Assembly: GCA_031276435.1 (NCBI GenBank)
Contig: JAISNB010000045.1
Location: 1-11,580 of the forward strand
Direction: 5' to 3'
Origin: Burkholderiaceae bacterium
GTDB taxonomy: Bacteria > Pseudomonadota > Gammaproteobacteria > Burkholderiales > Burkholderiaceae_C
DNA length: 11,580 bases
Notes under the pieces: model-generated
Database searches by the model: none
Seen by the model: the letters and a program-made list of their open reading frames with translations, nothing else
Told to the model about the DNA's origin: nothing
Made by a program: the position numbers and the translations under genes
In this document: positions 1 through 6,917 of the stretch, piece by piece
Position numbering within the stretch: the first letter of the stretch is position 1
How the letters are laid out: each line of letters starts with the position of its first letter

Positions 1-258
1 CATTTTTCACATCCCATCCTTGCAAAATACGGGCTCACAGGCCCAGGCAACCGTTCGGGTTCAAGGTGAAAAAACCGGCTGGATGCTCCTGGCTCTCCCA
101 CGGGATCATCACTGTCCCAGAGGGCTGACGAGCTATCCAGCCAGGCTGCTCAAACAGGTAGAAATCTACCCGGTTGGGCGGCAGGGGGAAGATACAAGGG
201 TTGGGGTGAGGGAGGTTCCGCACGGCGCAAACGAAAAGGGTGCAAAATAAAAACCACA

Positions 259-383
259 TGGATTGCCACAGGGCTAAAGCTCCTCGCAACGACAAAGTAA
301 GCTGTGCTTACATTGGCGAGACGCTTGTCCCAGAAAAACCTATTTCTCGTCATTGCGAGCGCCGCAGGCGCGTGGCAATCCAC
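259..383. repeat. REP-like element arms (CGTCATTGCGAG family)
   Basis: Two complementary arms are visible. Bases 259-293 begin TGGATTGCC and end in CTCCTCGCAACGAC. Bases 348-383 begin CGTCATTGCGAG and end in GGCAATCCA. They are in inverted orientation to each other with a spacer of about 54 bases. Related arms occur at 2372-2456, 6369-6406, 11094-11131 and 11386-11506. This motif is known from memory as a short palindromic intergenic repeat found in many bacterial genomes. It encodes nothing visible. Confidence 0.7.
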
Positions 384-438
384 TGTTTCCATCCATCTAT
401 TCATCCTCGCCGCCTTTTGGGAATGCCCCTCTCCCTAA

Positions 439-460
439 CCCTCCCCCCGCGGGGGGAGGG
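439..460. repeat. Perfect 22-bp C/G palindrome
   Basis: CCCTCCCCCC, then GC, then GGGGGGAGGG reads identically on both strands. It is the cleanest member of a C-rich palindrome family that also appears at 521-542, 555-572, 641-680, 2157-2180, 2192-2210 and 2339-2362. There is no T run on either side, so it is a poor intrinsic terminator and is better called an intergenic repeat. Confidence 0.7.
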
Positions 461-504
461 AATCCAAGAATTACCATCACCCTCTCTATTATTTTCTTTC
501 TCCC

Positions 505-600
505 CCATCCTCACCCCCCGCCCTCTCCACAAGTGGAGAGGGACGCAAATTGCACCCTCCCCTTTGGGAGGGATGCGGAGAGGTCGGAGGGGAAATGGAC
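505..600. repeat. C-rich repeat cassette, copy A
   Basis: This cassette begins CCATCCTCACCCCCCGCCC. It contains the hairpin CCCTCTCCAC/GTGGAGAGGG (521-542), the shared core GACGCAAATTGCACCCTCCC, and a second hairpin CCCTCCC/GGGAGGG (555-572). Copy B at 2141-2239 has the same order of parts in the same orientation, with few differences by eye. Compensating changes in the first hairpin (CCAC/GTGG here, CCGC/GCGG in copy B) keep the stem paired, which suggests the structure is selected. The two copies flank the lectin gene. Confidence 0.75.
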
Positions 601-699
601 AGGACGAATAACGAGATAGGTACGCCACGTCATATTATTCCCCTCGCCCCCTTAGGGGGAGAGGGCAGGGTGAGGGGGTATTCCAACCCCTGCAAACAT

Positions 700-1599
700 T
701 TAATTTTTGAAACGGCTGCGCAAAGCGGGCAGGGTCAACAGCGCCAGCAGGGCCGCCAGTGCACCCAGCGTGCTTTGCCCAAGCGTAGGAATGGACAGCG
801 CCTTGAGGGTTTTCGCGTTCCGGATGCGGATCTCGTGAATATTGTTTGAAGCGCCCGTTCTGCCATAAAAGCTCAGTTTGAAGGTGTCTGGCACTGCGCC
901 ATTGCTGGACAAGTCCAGCGCGCCAATTACCTCAACAAAATTCGCTTCTGTATTGGTGCCAGTAGGATCAATTTCCACTTTCACTGTTGGCCTGGCAGAT
1001 GCCGAAGCCGGAGAAACCGTGATGCGCACGGTTTGCACCGACGCGCGGTTGGCAAGTGTCTTGACTTGCCATCCCGGCGTTATGGTATTCAAAGCGACCG
1101 ATGCGATCAAAGGCCCGCCAACGCTTTGCGCGCCTCGCGCAGTCACGCTATTCGGCTTGAACGAACAAGGGACCCAGCAAAGGCTAGCGCTAGAAGTGCC
1201 GCCATATTCATCCAAGTGTATAGATACATAACGCAGACCGCCGGGGGCGGCATCGTGCAACTGAAATGCTATTTCATCGGCTCCGGTTCCGTTGTAAGCG
1301 GCGTAATCAAACGTGATTTGCAAACCTTCCGCAGACGAAAAAGCCTTGTCGTAAATGGCACTTCCTATTTGGCTATTCGCAGCCTCTGTCAGCTGCAGCC
1401 AGCCTTGGCCAGGGGGATCGTTGACCGGGGAGCCAACGGTCAAATGGGGCACCCAGCTTCCCCCCGCTTTGGCTGTACCCGTGCCGCTTACCGTCCAGCC
1501 GGGCGCTGTGGCGTAGCGGAAAGAGTCCGCGTCTGTTTCTGTGATGGAGATGGCAGCGTGTGCGGGGGCTGTGCCCCAGGCCATGGCCGCTGTGAGCAA
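700..1599 (-). CDS. Exported L-type-lectin-like protein with IPTL-CTERM sorting signal (5' end frame-disrupted)
   Basis: This is a probable surface or secreted carbohydrate-binding protein. The body contains a bacterial L-type-lectin-like domain, recognised by GWLQLTEAANSQIGSAIYDK, by ITFDYAAYNGTGADEIAFQL, by a HLDEYG motif and by a closing NNIHEIRIRN strand. The last 30 residues are an IPTL-CTERM tripartite signal: IPTLGQ, a Leu/Ala-rich membrane helix, and a basic tail RSRFKN. The family consensus has Trp-Gly after IPTLxx; here it is Ser-Thr. The first in-frame near-cognate start is TTG at 1599, with no Shine-Dalgarno and no basic n-region. However, the same frame continues upstream as SFRKLARVLLTAAMAWG...AHA, a complete signal peptide with cleavage after AHA. 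The genuine start is probably ATG 1853, now out of frame because of the 149-bp repeat insert. Without the insert the protein would be 334 aa. Certainty is high for the family and moderate for the current expression state. Confidence 0.85.
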   Translation of the reverse strand: MLTAAMAWGTAPAHAAISITETDADSFRYATAPGWTVSGTGTAKAGGSWVPHLTVGSPVNDPPGQGWLQLTEAANSQIGSAIYDKAFSSAEGLQITFDYAAYNGTGADEIAFQLHDAAPGGLRYVSIHLDEYGGTSSASLCWVPCSFKPNSVTARGAQSVGGPLIASVALNTITPGWQVKTLANRASVQTVRITVSPASASARPTVKVEIDPTGTNTEANFVEVIGALDLSSNGAVPDTFKLSFYGRTGASNNIHEIRIRNAKTLKALSIPTLGQSTLGALAALLALLTLPALRSRFKN

Positions 1600-1659
1600 A
1601 ACGCGGGCCAGTTTGCGGAAAGATTGTGTATATTGGCTATCAGCGGATTTTTTGAAAAT

Positions 1660-1668
1660 ATTATAACA
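1660..1668 (-). promoter_or_regulatory. Possible extended -10 promoter inside the insert
   Basis: On the minus strand the AT-rich part of the insert reads TGTTATAAT, a perfect TATAAT with the extended TGn motif. No good -35 hexamer stands 17 bp upstream, because that position falls at the edge of the heptamer array. If active, a transcript would begin near 1653 and cover the signal-peptide frame, leaving TTG 1599 as the only obvious start. AT-rich sequence yields such motifs by chance, so this is tentative. Confidence 0.25.
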
Positions 1669-1673
1669 AATTT

Positions 1674-1850
<177 letters not shown>

Positions 1851-1853
<3 letters not shown>

Positions 1854-1865
1854 ATCTTGCTCCTT
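1851..1865 (-). promoter_or_regulatory. Ribosome binding site and ATG of the lectin gene
   Basis: On the minus strand AAGGAG (1865-1860), six bases CAAGAT, then ATG (1853-1851). This near-consensus Shine-Dalgarno is the main reason for choosing 1853 as the native start over TTG 1599, which has none. Confidence 0.6.
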
Positions 1866-2067
1866 GCAAGTTGACGGGATGGATGGGTGGTGGTGCGCCT
1901 TCGGCCCTTGCCTTGCCGCTTCTTCATGCGCTCTTGTGTGCATTGCGCTGCGTTGGGCGGCGCGGCAACTGGGGAGCATGACTGGCGGATCGGCTCGGGG
2001 GCCAAGACACGCATGCCATGGTAGCAGCGTTTTCGCGTTTTGCAACAGGCGGAGCGGCGCGAAAGCG

Positions 2068-2104
2068 AAAAAAACGCGGAAAGTGTGAAATAGTTCCGCT
2101 TTTT
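2068..2104. terminator. Bidirectional terminator-like hairpin
   Basis: GCGGAA (2076-2081) pairs with TTCCGC (2094-2099) around a 12-nt loop. On the plus strand it is followed by five T (2100-2104). On the minus strand it is followed, after C-to-G pair 2075, by seven T (complement of 2068-2074). The minus reading would stop transcripts from dnaE before the lectin gene, which would isolate the lectin gene's expression. The stem is only six pairs, so strength is uncertain. Confidence 0.4.
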
Positions 2105-2140
2105 GATGGGTGTGTTGTTTTTTGTCGACCCTCTCTCGCC

Positions 2141-2239
2141 CCATCCTCACCCCCCGCCCCTCTCCGCAAGCGGAGAGGGGCGCAAATTGCACCCTCCCCT
2201 TTGGGGAGGGATAGGGAGAGAGTCAGAGGGGAGGGAATA
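2141..2239. repeat. C-rich repeat cassette, copy B
   Basis: Same order and orientation as copy A at 505-600: CCATCCTCACCCCCCGCCC, an 11-bp hairpin CCCCTCTCCGC/GCGGAGAGGGG (2157-2180), GCGCAAATTGCACCCTCCCC, then a TTTGGGGAGGG stem and a G-rich tail. Copies A and B form a direct repeat about 1.6 kb apart around the lectin gene, so homologous recombination could in principle delete it. Confidence 0.75.
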
Positions 2240-2338
2240 TAAGAGTCTCCCTCGCCCCTTGGGGTGAGAGGTTCTGCCATGCAAAGCGCGGCGCTTGAAT
2301 CGGTGTTGCACTCACCCTCTCTCGCCCCTGCCGGGGCA

Positions 2339-2362
2339 CTCTCTCCCTCACGAGGGAGAGAG
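2339..2362. repeat. C/G palindrome with 11-bp stem
   Basis: CTCTCTCCCTC pairs with GAGGGAGAGAG across a two-base AC centre. It belongs to the same C-rich palindrome group as the cassettes and lies just before the REP-like element at 2372. Only one of its sides is A/T-rich (AAATA), so it is at best a weak terminator. Confidence 0.6.
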
Positions 2363-2371
2363 AAATACTGG

Positions 2372-2456
2372 CGTCATTGCGAGTGCCGCAGGCGCGCGGC
2401 AATCCAGAGTGTCTTGCGTGACTTCATGGATTGCCGCGTCGCTTCAGCGCGCAATC
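2372..2456. repeat. REP-like element with both arms, overlapping the dnaE stop codon
   Basis: The left arm (2372-2406) runs from CGTCATTGCGAG to GGCAATCCA. The right arm (2427-2456) runs from TGGATTGCC to GCGCGCAATCA. The arms are inverted and can pair across a 20-nt loop. The right arm runs into TGA at 2455-2457, the dnaE stop on the minus strand, so the repeat begins at the very end of that gene. A stable hairpin here could protect or end the dnaE message. Confidence 0.7.
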
Positions 2457-5400
2457 ACTGGTAAACCACCGAGGCCAGCCCCTCATCGGCCTGCGCCATC
2501 CAGCTTGCCAGCGCTGCGTCGCTGGGGAAGAACCAGCCCGCCTCGCCCAATTCGATTTGCGCCATTACGCCTGCCACGCCAGCGCGGGGCAGCGCGTTGC
2601 CGCTGCTGGCGCAGCGCCGCTCGATCACCAGGCGCACGGGCAGGCCACGGCGCAAGTCGCCGTGCTCGGTGGATTCGACGCGCGGCGGAAATTCGCTGAC
2701 CAGGCGCCGCACGTCGGGCGGCTGGCCGTTGACCGTGACGCGCAGGTATTTGCCAAACCGGCAGCGCGCGGTGGGCAAGTCCCACACCTGGCTGAGCATG
2801 ACCTGCACGCCACCGGAAAAGCGGTCGGGCTGCACGCGGCCCAGGGCGACGATCAGCTCGTCGTCCTTGATGAGGTTGCGGCACTGGTTGAGCAGCACCT
2901 CGTCGGCGCGCGCCTCGATGACCCGCGATTTGTCATCGAGCCGCAGCAGTGCCAGCCTGCCGCGCTTGCCGTTGACAACACGCATTTCGCTGACGATGCC
3001 CGCCACCAGTTGCGGCTCGCGGCTTTCGGTCAGATCGGCCATCGGGCGGCGCACAAACTGGCGCACTTCGCGCTCGACTTCATCGAACAAATGGCCCGAG
3101 AGGTAAAACCCGATGGCGGTTTTTTCCAGCGACAGGCGCTCCCTGACGCCCCAGGGCGTGGCCCGGGGCAGATCGGGTTCTTGCGTGCTGGAGCCGTGCG
3201 CGTCGTCGTCCAGCATGTCGAACAGGCCCGTCTGGTTGGCGTTGGCTGCGCTGGCGGCGGCAAATTCAAAGGCCAGATCCAGCCCCGCGGCCAGCGCGGC
3301 GCGGTTGCGGTTGAGGCTGTCGAACGCGCCCGCGCGAATCAGCGCCTCGACGGTGCGCTTGTTCACGCGCGCGCGATCGACGCGGAGGCAAAAGTCGAAC
3401 AGGCTGGCAAACGGCCCGCCTTCTTCGCGCGCCGCGACGATGGCCTCGATGGCCTGCTCGCCCGTGCCCTTGATGGCGCCCAGCCCGTAGCGGATGCGCT
3501 TGTCGCTCACTGGCTCGAAGCGGTAATGCCCCCGGTTGACGTCGGGCGGCTCGAAGTCCATGCCTTCGCGCAGCGCGTCCTCGTAGAGCGCCTTGAGCTT
3601 GTCGGTGTTGTCCATTTCCACCGTCATGTTGGCGCAGTAGAACTCCGCGGTGAAGTGCACCTTGAGCCAGGCCGTCTGGTAGGCCAGCAGGGAATAGGCG
3701 GCGGCGTGCGATTTGTTGAAGCCATAGCCCGCAAACTTTTCCATCAGGTCGAACACCTCGTCGGCCTTGTCGCGGGGAATGCCATTGCGGGCCGCGCCCG
3801 CGCGGAAAATCTCGCGGTGCCGAGCCATCTCTTCGGGCTTTTTCTTGCCCATGGCGCGGCGCAGCAAGTCGGCGCCGCCCAGGCTGTAGCCGCCCAGAAT
3901 TTGCGCGGTCTGCATCACCTGTTCCTGATAGACCATGATGCCGCAGGTTTCCGACAGTATTTCTTCCACCATGGGGTGCGGGTACACCACAGGCTCGCGT
4001 CCGTGCTTGCGCGCCACGTAACTGGGAATCAGGTCCATCGGGCCGGGCCGGTACAGCGCGTTGAGCGCGATCAGGTCTTCAAGCCGCTCGGGCCGCGCAT
4101 CGCGCAGCATGCCTTGCATGCCAGCGCTTTCAAACTGGAACACCGCTTCGGTGCGCCCGTCCTGGAAAAGCTGGTAGGTTTTGGCGTCGTCAAGCGCAAT
4201 GGTTTCAAACGCAAAGTCCTTCTGGCCGGGATGGCGGCCGATGATGAGCTGCTTGGCAAGCGCCAGAATGGTCAGTGTGGCCAGTCCCAGGAAGTCGAAC
4301 TTGACCAGGCCCACGGCCTCGACATCGTCCTTGTCGTACTGGCTGACGGCGGCGTCGCTGCCCGGCTGCTGGTAGAGCGGGCAAAAGTCGGTGAGCTTGC
4401 CCGGCGCAATCAGCACGCCACCCGCGTGCATGCCTACGTTGCGGGTCATGCCTTCGAGTTTTTGCGCCAGCGCCAGCAGGGTCTTGACCTCGTCCTCGCG
4501 CGCGTGGCGCTCGGCCAGCAGCGGCTCGGCCTTCAGCGCCTCGGCGATGGTGATGTGCTGGCCGGGTTTGTTGGGAATGAGTTTGCTGATGCCATCGCAG
4601 AAGGTGTAGCTCATATCGAGCACACGCCCCACATCGCGGATGGCCGCGCGCGCGGCCATGGTGCCGAAGGTGGCAATCTGGCTGACGGCGTTTTTGCCAT
4701 AGCGGTCCTTGACGTACTGGATCACGCGGTCGCGGTTGGCCTGGCAGAAGTCGATGTCGAAGTCAGGCATGCTCACGCGCTCGGGATTCAGGAAGCGCTC
4801 GAACAGCAGGTTGTAGCGCAGCGGATCGAGATCGGTAATGCGCAGCGCATACGCCACCAGCGAACCTGCGCCCGAACCCCGGCCCGGCCCCACCGGGCAG
4901 CCGTTTTGCTGTGCCCAGTTGATGAAGTCGCCCACGATCAGGAAGTAGCCCGGAAAACCCATCTTCAGGATGGTTTCCAGCTCGAACTCCAGCCGCTGCC
5001 GGTAGCGCGGCAGGTGCGCCTCGCGCGCGGCGGCGTCGGGGTACAGCGTGCGCATGCGCGCCAGCAAGCCCTCTTGCGCCTGCTGGCGGAAAAACGATTC
5101 CACCGTGTGGCCGGGCGGGATCGGGAAATCCGGCAATTGCGCCTTGCCCAAAGTCAGGCTCAGATTGCAGCGGCGTGCAATCTGCACGGTGTTGGCCAGG
5201 GCCGATGGCACGTCGGCAAACAGCGCCTGCATCTCGGCCTTTGATTTGAAATACTGCTCCTGCGTAAAGCGGCGCACACGGCGCGGATTGCCCAGAATCT
5301 CGCCTTCGGCAATGCAAACGCGCGCCTCGTGCGCCTGGTAATCGCTGGCGGCAACAAATTGCACCGGGTGCGTGGCCGCTACCGGCAGCTTCAGGCGCGC

Positions 5401-5973
5401 GGCCAGCCGCACCGTCTCGGCCACCAGGCGCTCGTCGTCGGCGCGGCCCGCGCGTTGCAGCTCCAGATAAAAACGCTGCGGGAACGCGCCCGCCAGTTGC
5501 AGCGCCGTCCGGGCGGCGCGGGCCTCGTCGCCCGCCAGCAGGGCCTGTCCCACGGGGCCGGCTGCCGCGCCCGACAAAACAACCAGCCCTTCCGACAGTT
5601 CAGACAACCACGCCCATTGCGCCACCGCCTGCGCCTTGACCACGCCTTGCGTCCAGGCGCGCGCCAGCAGTTCGCACAAATTCAGATAACCGCGGTGGTT
5701 TTGCACCAGCAAGAGCACGCGCGATGCGCTTGCGGCAGGATCGGCGGCGGCAGCGGCGGGCATGCCATCGAGCGTGACCTCGGCGCCAAGCAGCGGCTTG
5801 ATCCCCGCGCCGCGCGCGGCCTTGTAGAACTTGACCGCGCCAAACAAATTGTTCCAGTCGGTCAGCGCCAGGGCGGGCTGGCCGTCGGCCCGGGCGCTTG
5901 CGACCGCCTCGTCGATGCGCACTGTGCCATCCACCACGGAAAACTCGGAATGCAAACGCAGATGGACAAACAT
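2455..5973 (-). CDS. dnaE: DNA polymerase III alpha subunit
   Basis: Catalytic subunit of the replicative polymerase, extending DNA 5' to 3' at the fork in the holoenzyme with epsilon, the clamp and the loader. It opens with FVHLRLHSEFSVVDG, the PHP domain (about 1-270). The C-family polymerase core carries GPGRGSGAGSLVAYAL and the catalytic aspartates D404 and D406 in MPDFDIDF, with the third at D560 in LVKFDFLGL. QTGLF at 914-918 matches the QxxLF clamp-binding motif, followed by an OB-fold region and C-terminal tail. At 1172 aa it is close to E. coli DnaE (1160). I chose ATG 5973 over TTG 5994 because AAAGG lies 8 nt upstream and MFVHLRLHSE is the usual family N-terminus. It stands alone with no adjacent co-directional gene, so it is probably monocistronic. 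The sequence appears intact and functional. Confidence 0.97.
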   Translation of the reverse strand: MFVHLRLHSEFSVVDGTVRIDEAVASARADGQPALALTDWNNLFGAVKFYKAARGAGIKPLLGAEVTLDGMPAAAAADPAASASRVLLLVQNHRGYLNLCELLARAWTQGVVKAQAVAQWAWLSELSEGLVVLSGAAAGPVGQALLAGDEARAARTALQLAGAFPQRFYLELQRAGRADDERLVAETVRLAARLKLPVAATHPVQFVAASDYQAHEARVCIAEGEILGNPRRVRRFTQEQYFKSKAEMQALFADVPSALANTVQIARRCNLSLTLGKAQLPDFPIPPGHTVESFFRQQAQEGLLARMRTLYPDAAAREAHLPRYRQRLEFELETILKMGFPGYFLIVGDFINWAQQNGCPVGPGRGSGAGSLVAYALRITDLDPLRYNLLFERFLNPERVSMPDFDIDFCQANRDRVIQYVKDRYGKNAVSQIATFGTMAARAAIRDVGRVLDMSYTFCDGISKLIPNKPGQHITIAEALKAEPLLAERHAREDEVKTLLALAQKLEGMTRNVGMHAGGVLIAPGKLTDFCPLYQQPGSDAAVSQYDKDDVEAVGLVKFDFLGLATLTILALAKQLIIGRHPGQKDFAFETIALDDAKTYQLFQDGRTEAVFQFESAGMQGMLRDARPERLEDLIALNALYRPGPMDLIPSYVARKHGREPVVYPHPMVEEILSETCGIMVYQEQVMQTAQILGGYSLGGADLLRRAMGKKKPEEMARHREIFRAGAARNGIPRDKADEVFDLMEKFAGYGFNKSHAAAYSLLAYQTAWLKVHFTAEFYCANMTVEMDNTDKLKALYEDALREGMDFEPPDVNRGHYRFEPVSDKRIRYGLGAIKGTGEQAIEAIVAAREEGGPFASLFDFCLRVDRARVNKRTVEALIRAGAFDSLNRNRAALAAGLDLAFEFAAASAANANQTGLFDMLDDDAHGSSTQEPDLPRATPWGVRERLSLEKTAIGFYLSGHLFDEVEREVRQFVRRPMADLTESREPQLVAGIVSEMRVVNGKRGRLALLRLDDKSRVIEARADEVLLNQCRNLIKDDELIVALGRVQPDRFSGGVQVMLSQVWDLPTARCRFGKYLRVTVNGQPPDVRRLVSEFPPRVESTEHGDLRRGLPVRLVIERRCASSGNALPRAGVAGVMAQIELGEAGWFFPSDAALASWMAQADEGLASVVYQ

Positions 5974-6368
5974 GCAGGCAACCTTTGACGGCAAAACGCG
6001 GGAAAAACACGAAACTCGGGCCAGCAGCGCAGGGACAGCATCGCCGAAGCTGGGATGTTACCCTGCCCGAAAAGCCCATCCCGCCACGGCGCGCCGCCGC
6101 GCTTTGGGGGCACAACGTGTGCCCATCCACCCCTCTTGCCCCCTGGGCGGAAAAACGGCTTCAGAAAGCCCGTCTGATCTTCTCTGGCTCTTGCCCACGA
6201 AAGTCGAGGGCAAGCACGTGGCTGGCCGCTGCCGGAGCATCCCTGCCTGTTCTGTTCTGGCCGGATGCCGACGCGCGGCCTCTTTGCTTTTTTTCAATGG
6301 GGCGAGGTCCACTTTTTTTGTTCACGCGAGGTGTCACATATTGGCTGCTGCGTTGCAGAAAAGGCATA

Positions 6369-6406
6369 TGGATTGGCACGCGCGCCTGCGGCTCGCGCAA
6401 TGCCGG
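6369..6406. repeat. Diverged REP-like arm
   Basis: TGGATTGGCACGCGCGCCTG followed by CGGCTCGCGCAATGCC matches the complement of the arm at 348-383 with scattered differences. No paired arm is evident next to it, so it is probably a degenerate single copy. Confidence 0.5.
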
Positions 6407-6468
6407 GGATGGCAGTTCGCTGCCCTGTTCACGCCATCGCCCCAGCCCACGCAATGAGATGAAGGTCT

Positions 6469-6490
6469 ACGCGCGCACCGCGCGCGTTTT
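6469..6490 (+). terminator. Weak terminator-like hairpin
   Basis: ACGCGCG and CGCGCGT form a 7-bp stem around CACCG, followed by TTT. No gene feeds into it on the plus strand within the window, so it may be incidental GC-rich sequence. Confidence 0.2.
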
Positions 6491-6701
6491 CGGGTTCAGG
6501 CCAGATTTGAACGCCGCCGCCATTTATAAAAACCTCAATGCAAGGCGGGTTAAAGGGCATGGCGTCCGCATTTTGTAAACAATCTTGAGAACTTATTGGG
6601 TGTTTTGGGCGCCGCGCAAGCGTCTTGCCCGGATGGGCCGCAAGGCTTTGCAGCGCCGCTCCAGCGCCTGACAAGGCGGGCAAATTCGGGCTGGATTGCC
6701 T

Positions 6702-6730
6702 TTGTCAAAAATGTACCAAACAGGTTCTTA
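6702..6730 (+). promoter_or_regulatory. Candidate sigma-70 promoter for the operon
   Basis: TTGTCA (6702-6707) is a fair -35. After 17 bp comes TTCTTA (6725-6730), a poor -10. It lies at the upstream border of the AT-rich region. It is the best-spaced pair I found by eye but could be chance. Confidence 0.2.
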
Positions 6731-6755
6731 GAGGTGTGATGCATAAAGAAATTAC

Positions 6756-6769
6756 ATAAAAATATTTAT
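6756..6769. promoter_or_regulatory. AT-rich dyad, possible LysR-type operator
   Basis: ATAAA-AATA-TTTAT is an interrupted dyad in the AT-rich leader, about 150 bp before the permease start. Sulfonate uptake operons are commonly controlled by LysR-family regulators of the CysB/Cbl type, whose sites are AT-rich dyads. The assignment is inferred from context only, and no regulator gene lies in the window. Confidence 0.2.
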
Positions 6770-6840
6770 TTTTCATGGATTATTTTTATATCCTCCACAA
6801 ATCGAAATCCAAACCGCAGGCCAATCCTTTCTGTCCAGCC

Positions 6841-6897
6841 ATGAGTTCTGAAGCAACGGAGATCCTTGTCTCCCCCCCCCCCGCACACCGCCGCTAG
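6841..6897 (+). other. Short leader frame containing a C11 homopolymer
   Basis: ATG 6841 opens an 18-codon frame, MSSEATEILVSPPPAHRR, ending at TAG 6895-6897. The run of eleven C occupies 6872-6882. One C more (12), or two fewer (9), would put this ATG in frame with the permease at 6918 with no intervening stop, giving a proline-rich N-terminal extension. No clear Shine-Dalgarno precedes ATG 6841. It could be a leader peptide, a slippage-controlled upstream start, or just 5' untranslated sequence. Confidence 0.35.
6872..6882 (+). repeat. Poly-C tract, C11
   Basis: Eleven consecutive C, 36 bp before the permease ATG. Homopolymers of this length are slippage-prone in bacteria and also error-prone in sequencing. 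Confidence 0.9.
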
Positions 6898-6917
6898 CGC
6901 CTCTTGCCGGGCGAATT

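Larger units (their letters stand above)
1..699. other. Gene-poor spacer rich in short palindromic repeats
   Basis: No convincing gene is visible in this stretch. Bases 1-240 are ordinary sequence carrying only short frames that I do not recognise. From about 259 onward it is built from two intergenic repeat families: arms of the TGGATTGCC.../CGTCATTGCGAG... family at 259-293 and 348-383, and C/G-rich palindromes at 439-460 (a perfect 22-bp palindrome), 521-542, 555-572 and about 641-680. The last of these lies directly after the stop codon of the minus-strand lectin gene and could act as its 3' hairpin, but it lacks a clear T run. Confidence 0.6.
1866..2371. other. Repeat-rich spacer between the lectin gene and dnaE
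   Basis: No gene is supported here. The upstream region of the lectin gene (1866-2075) shows no convincing sigma-70 promoter by eye. A terminator-like hairpin lies at 2068-2104. From 2141 the sequence is a chain of C-rich palindromes: copy B of the cassette found at 505-600, a CTCGCCCC/GGGGTGAG hairpin near 2252-2270, and an 11-bp stem at 2339-2362. Confidence 0.6.
5974..6840. other. Long spacer between divergent dnaE and the transport operon
   Basis: No gene is supported. Open frames here are compositional and resemble no family I know. The half nearest dnaE should hold its promoter, but I see no clear -35/-10 pair. A diverged REP-like arm lies at 6369-6406 and a hairpin with a T run at 6469-6490. 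From about 6700 to 6795 the sequence turns AT-rich, consistent with the promoter and operator region of the downstream plus-strand operon. Confidence 0.5.

Noticed and set aside
35..295. Minus-strand frame with a protein-like stretch ending in FFTLNPNGCLGL
   Set aside because: Its N-terminal part lies in repeat sequence, there is no clear ribosome site, and I do not recognise the family. It could be a remnant but is not supportable.
2431..5244. A 937-codon open frame on the plus strand opposite dnaE
   Set aside because: It mirrors a highly conserved dnaE whose catalytic motifs are intact. The His/Ala/Arg/Gln-rich translation is what GC-rich codon bias gives on the opposite strand.
5974..5994. 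Upstream TTG start for DnaE (adds MPSKVAC)
   Set aside because: ATG 5973 has AAAGG at a good distance and gives the conserved MFVHLRLHSE beginning.
5898..6578. A 226-codon plus-strand frame in the spacer after dnaE
   Set aside because: Its first part overlaps the dnaE start antisense, composition is biased, it includes a repeat arm, and no domain is recognisable.
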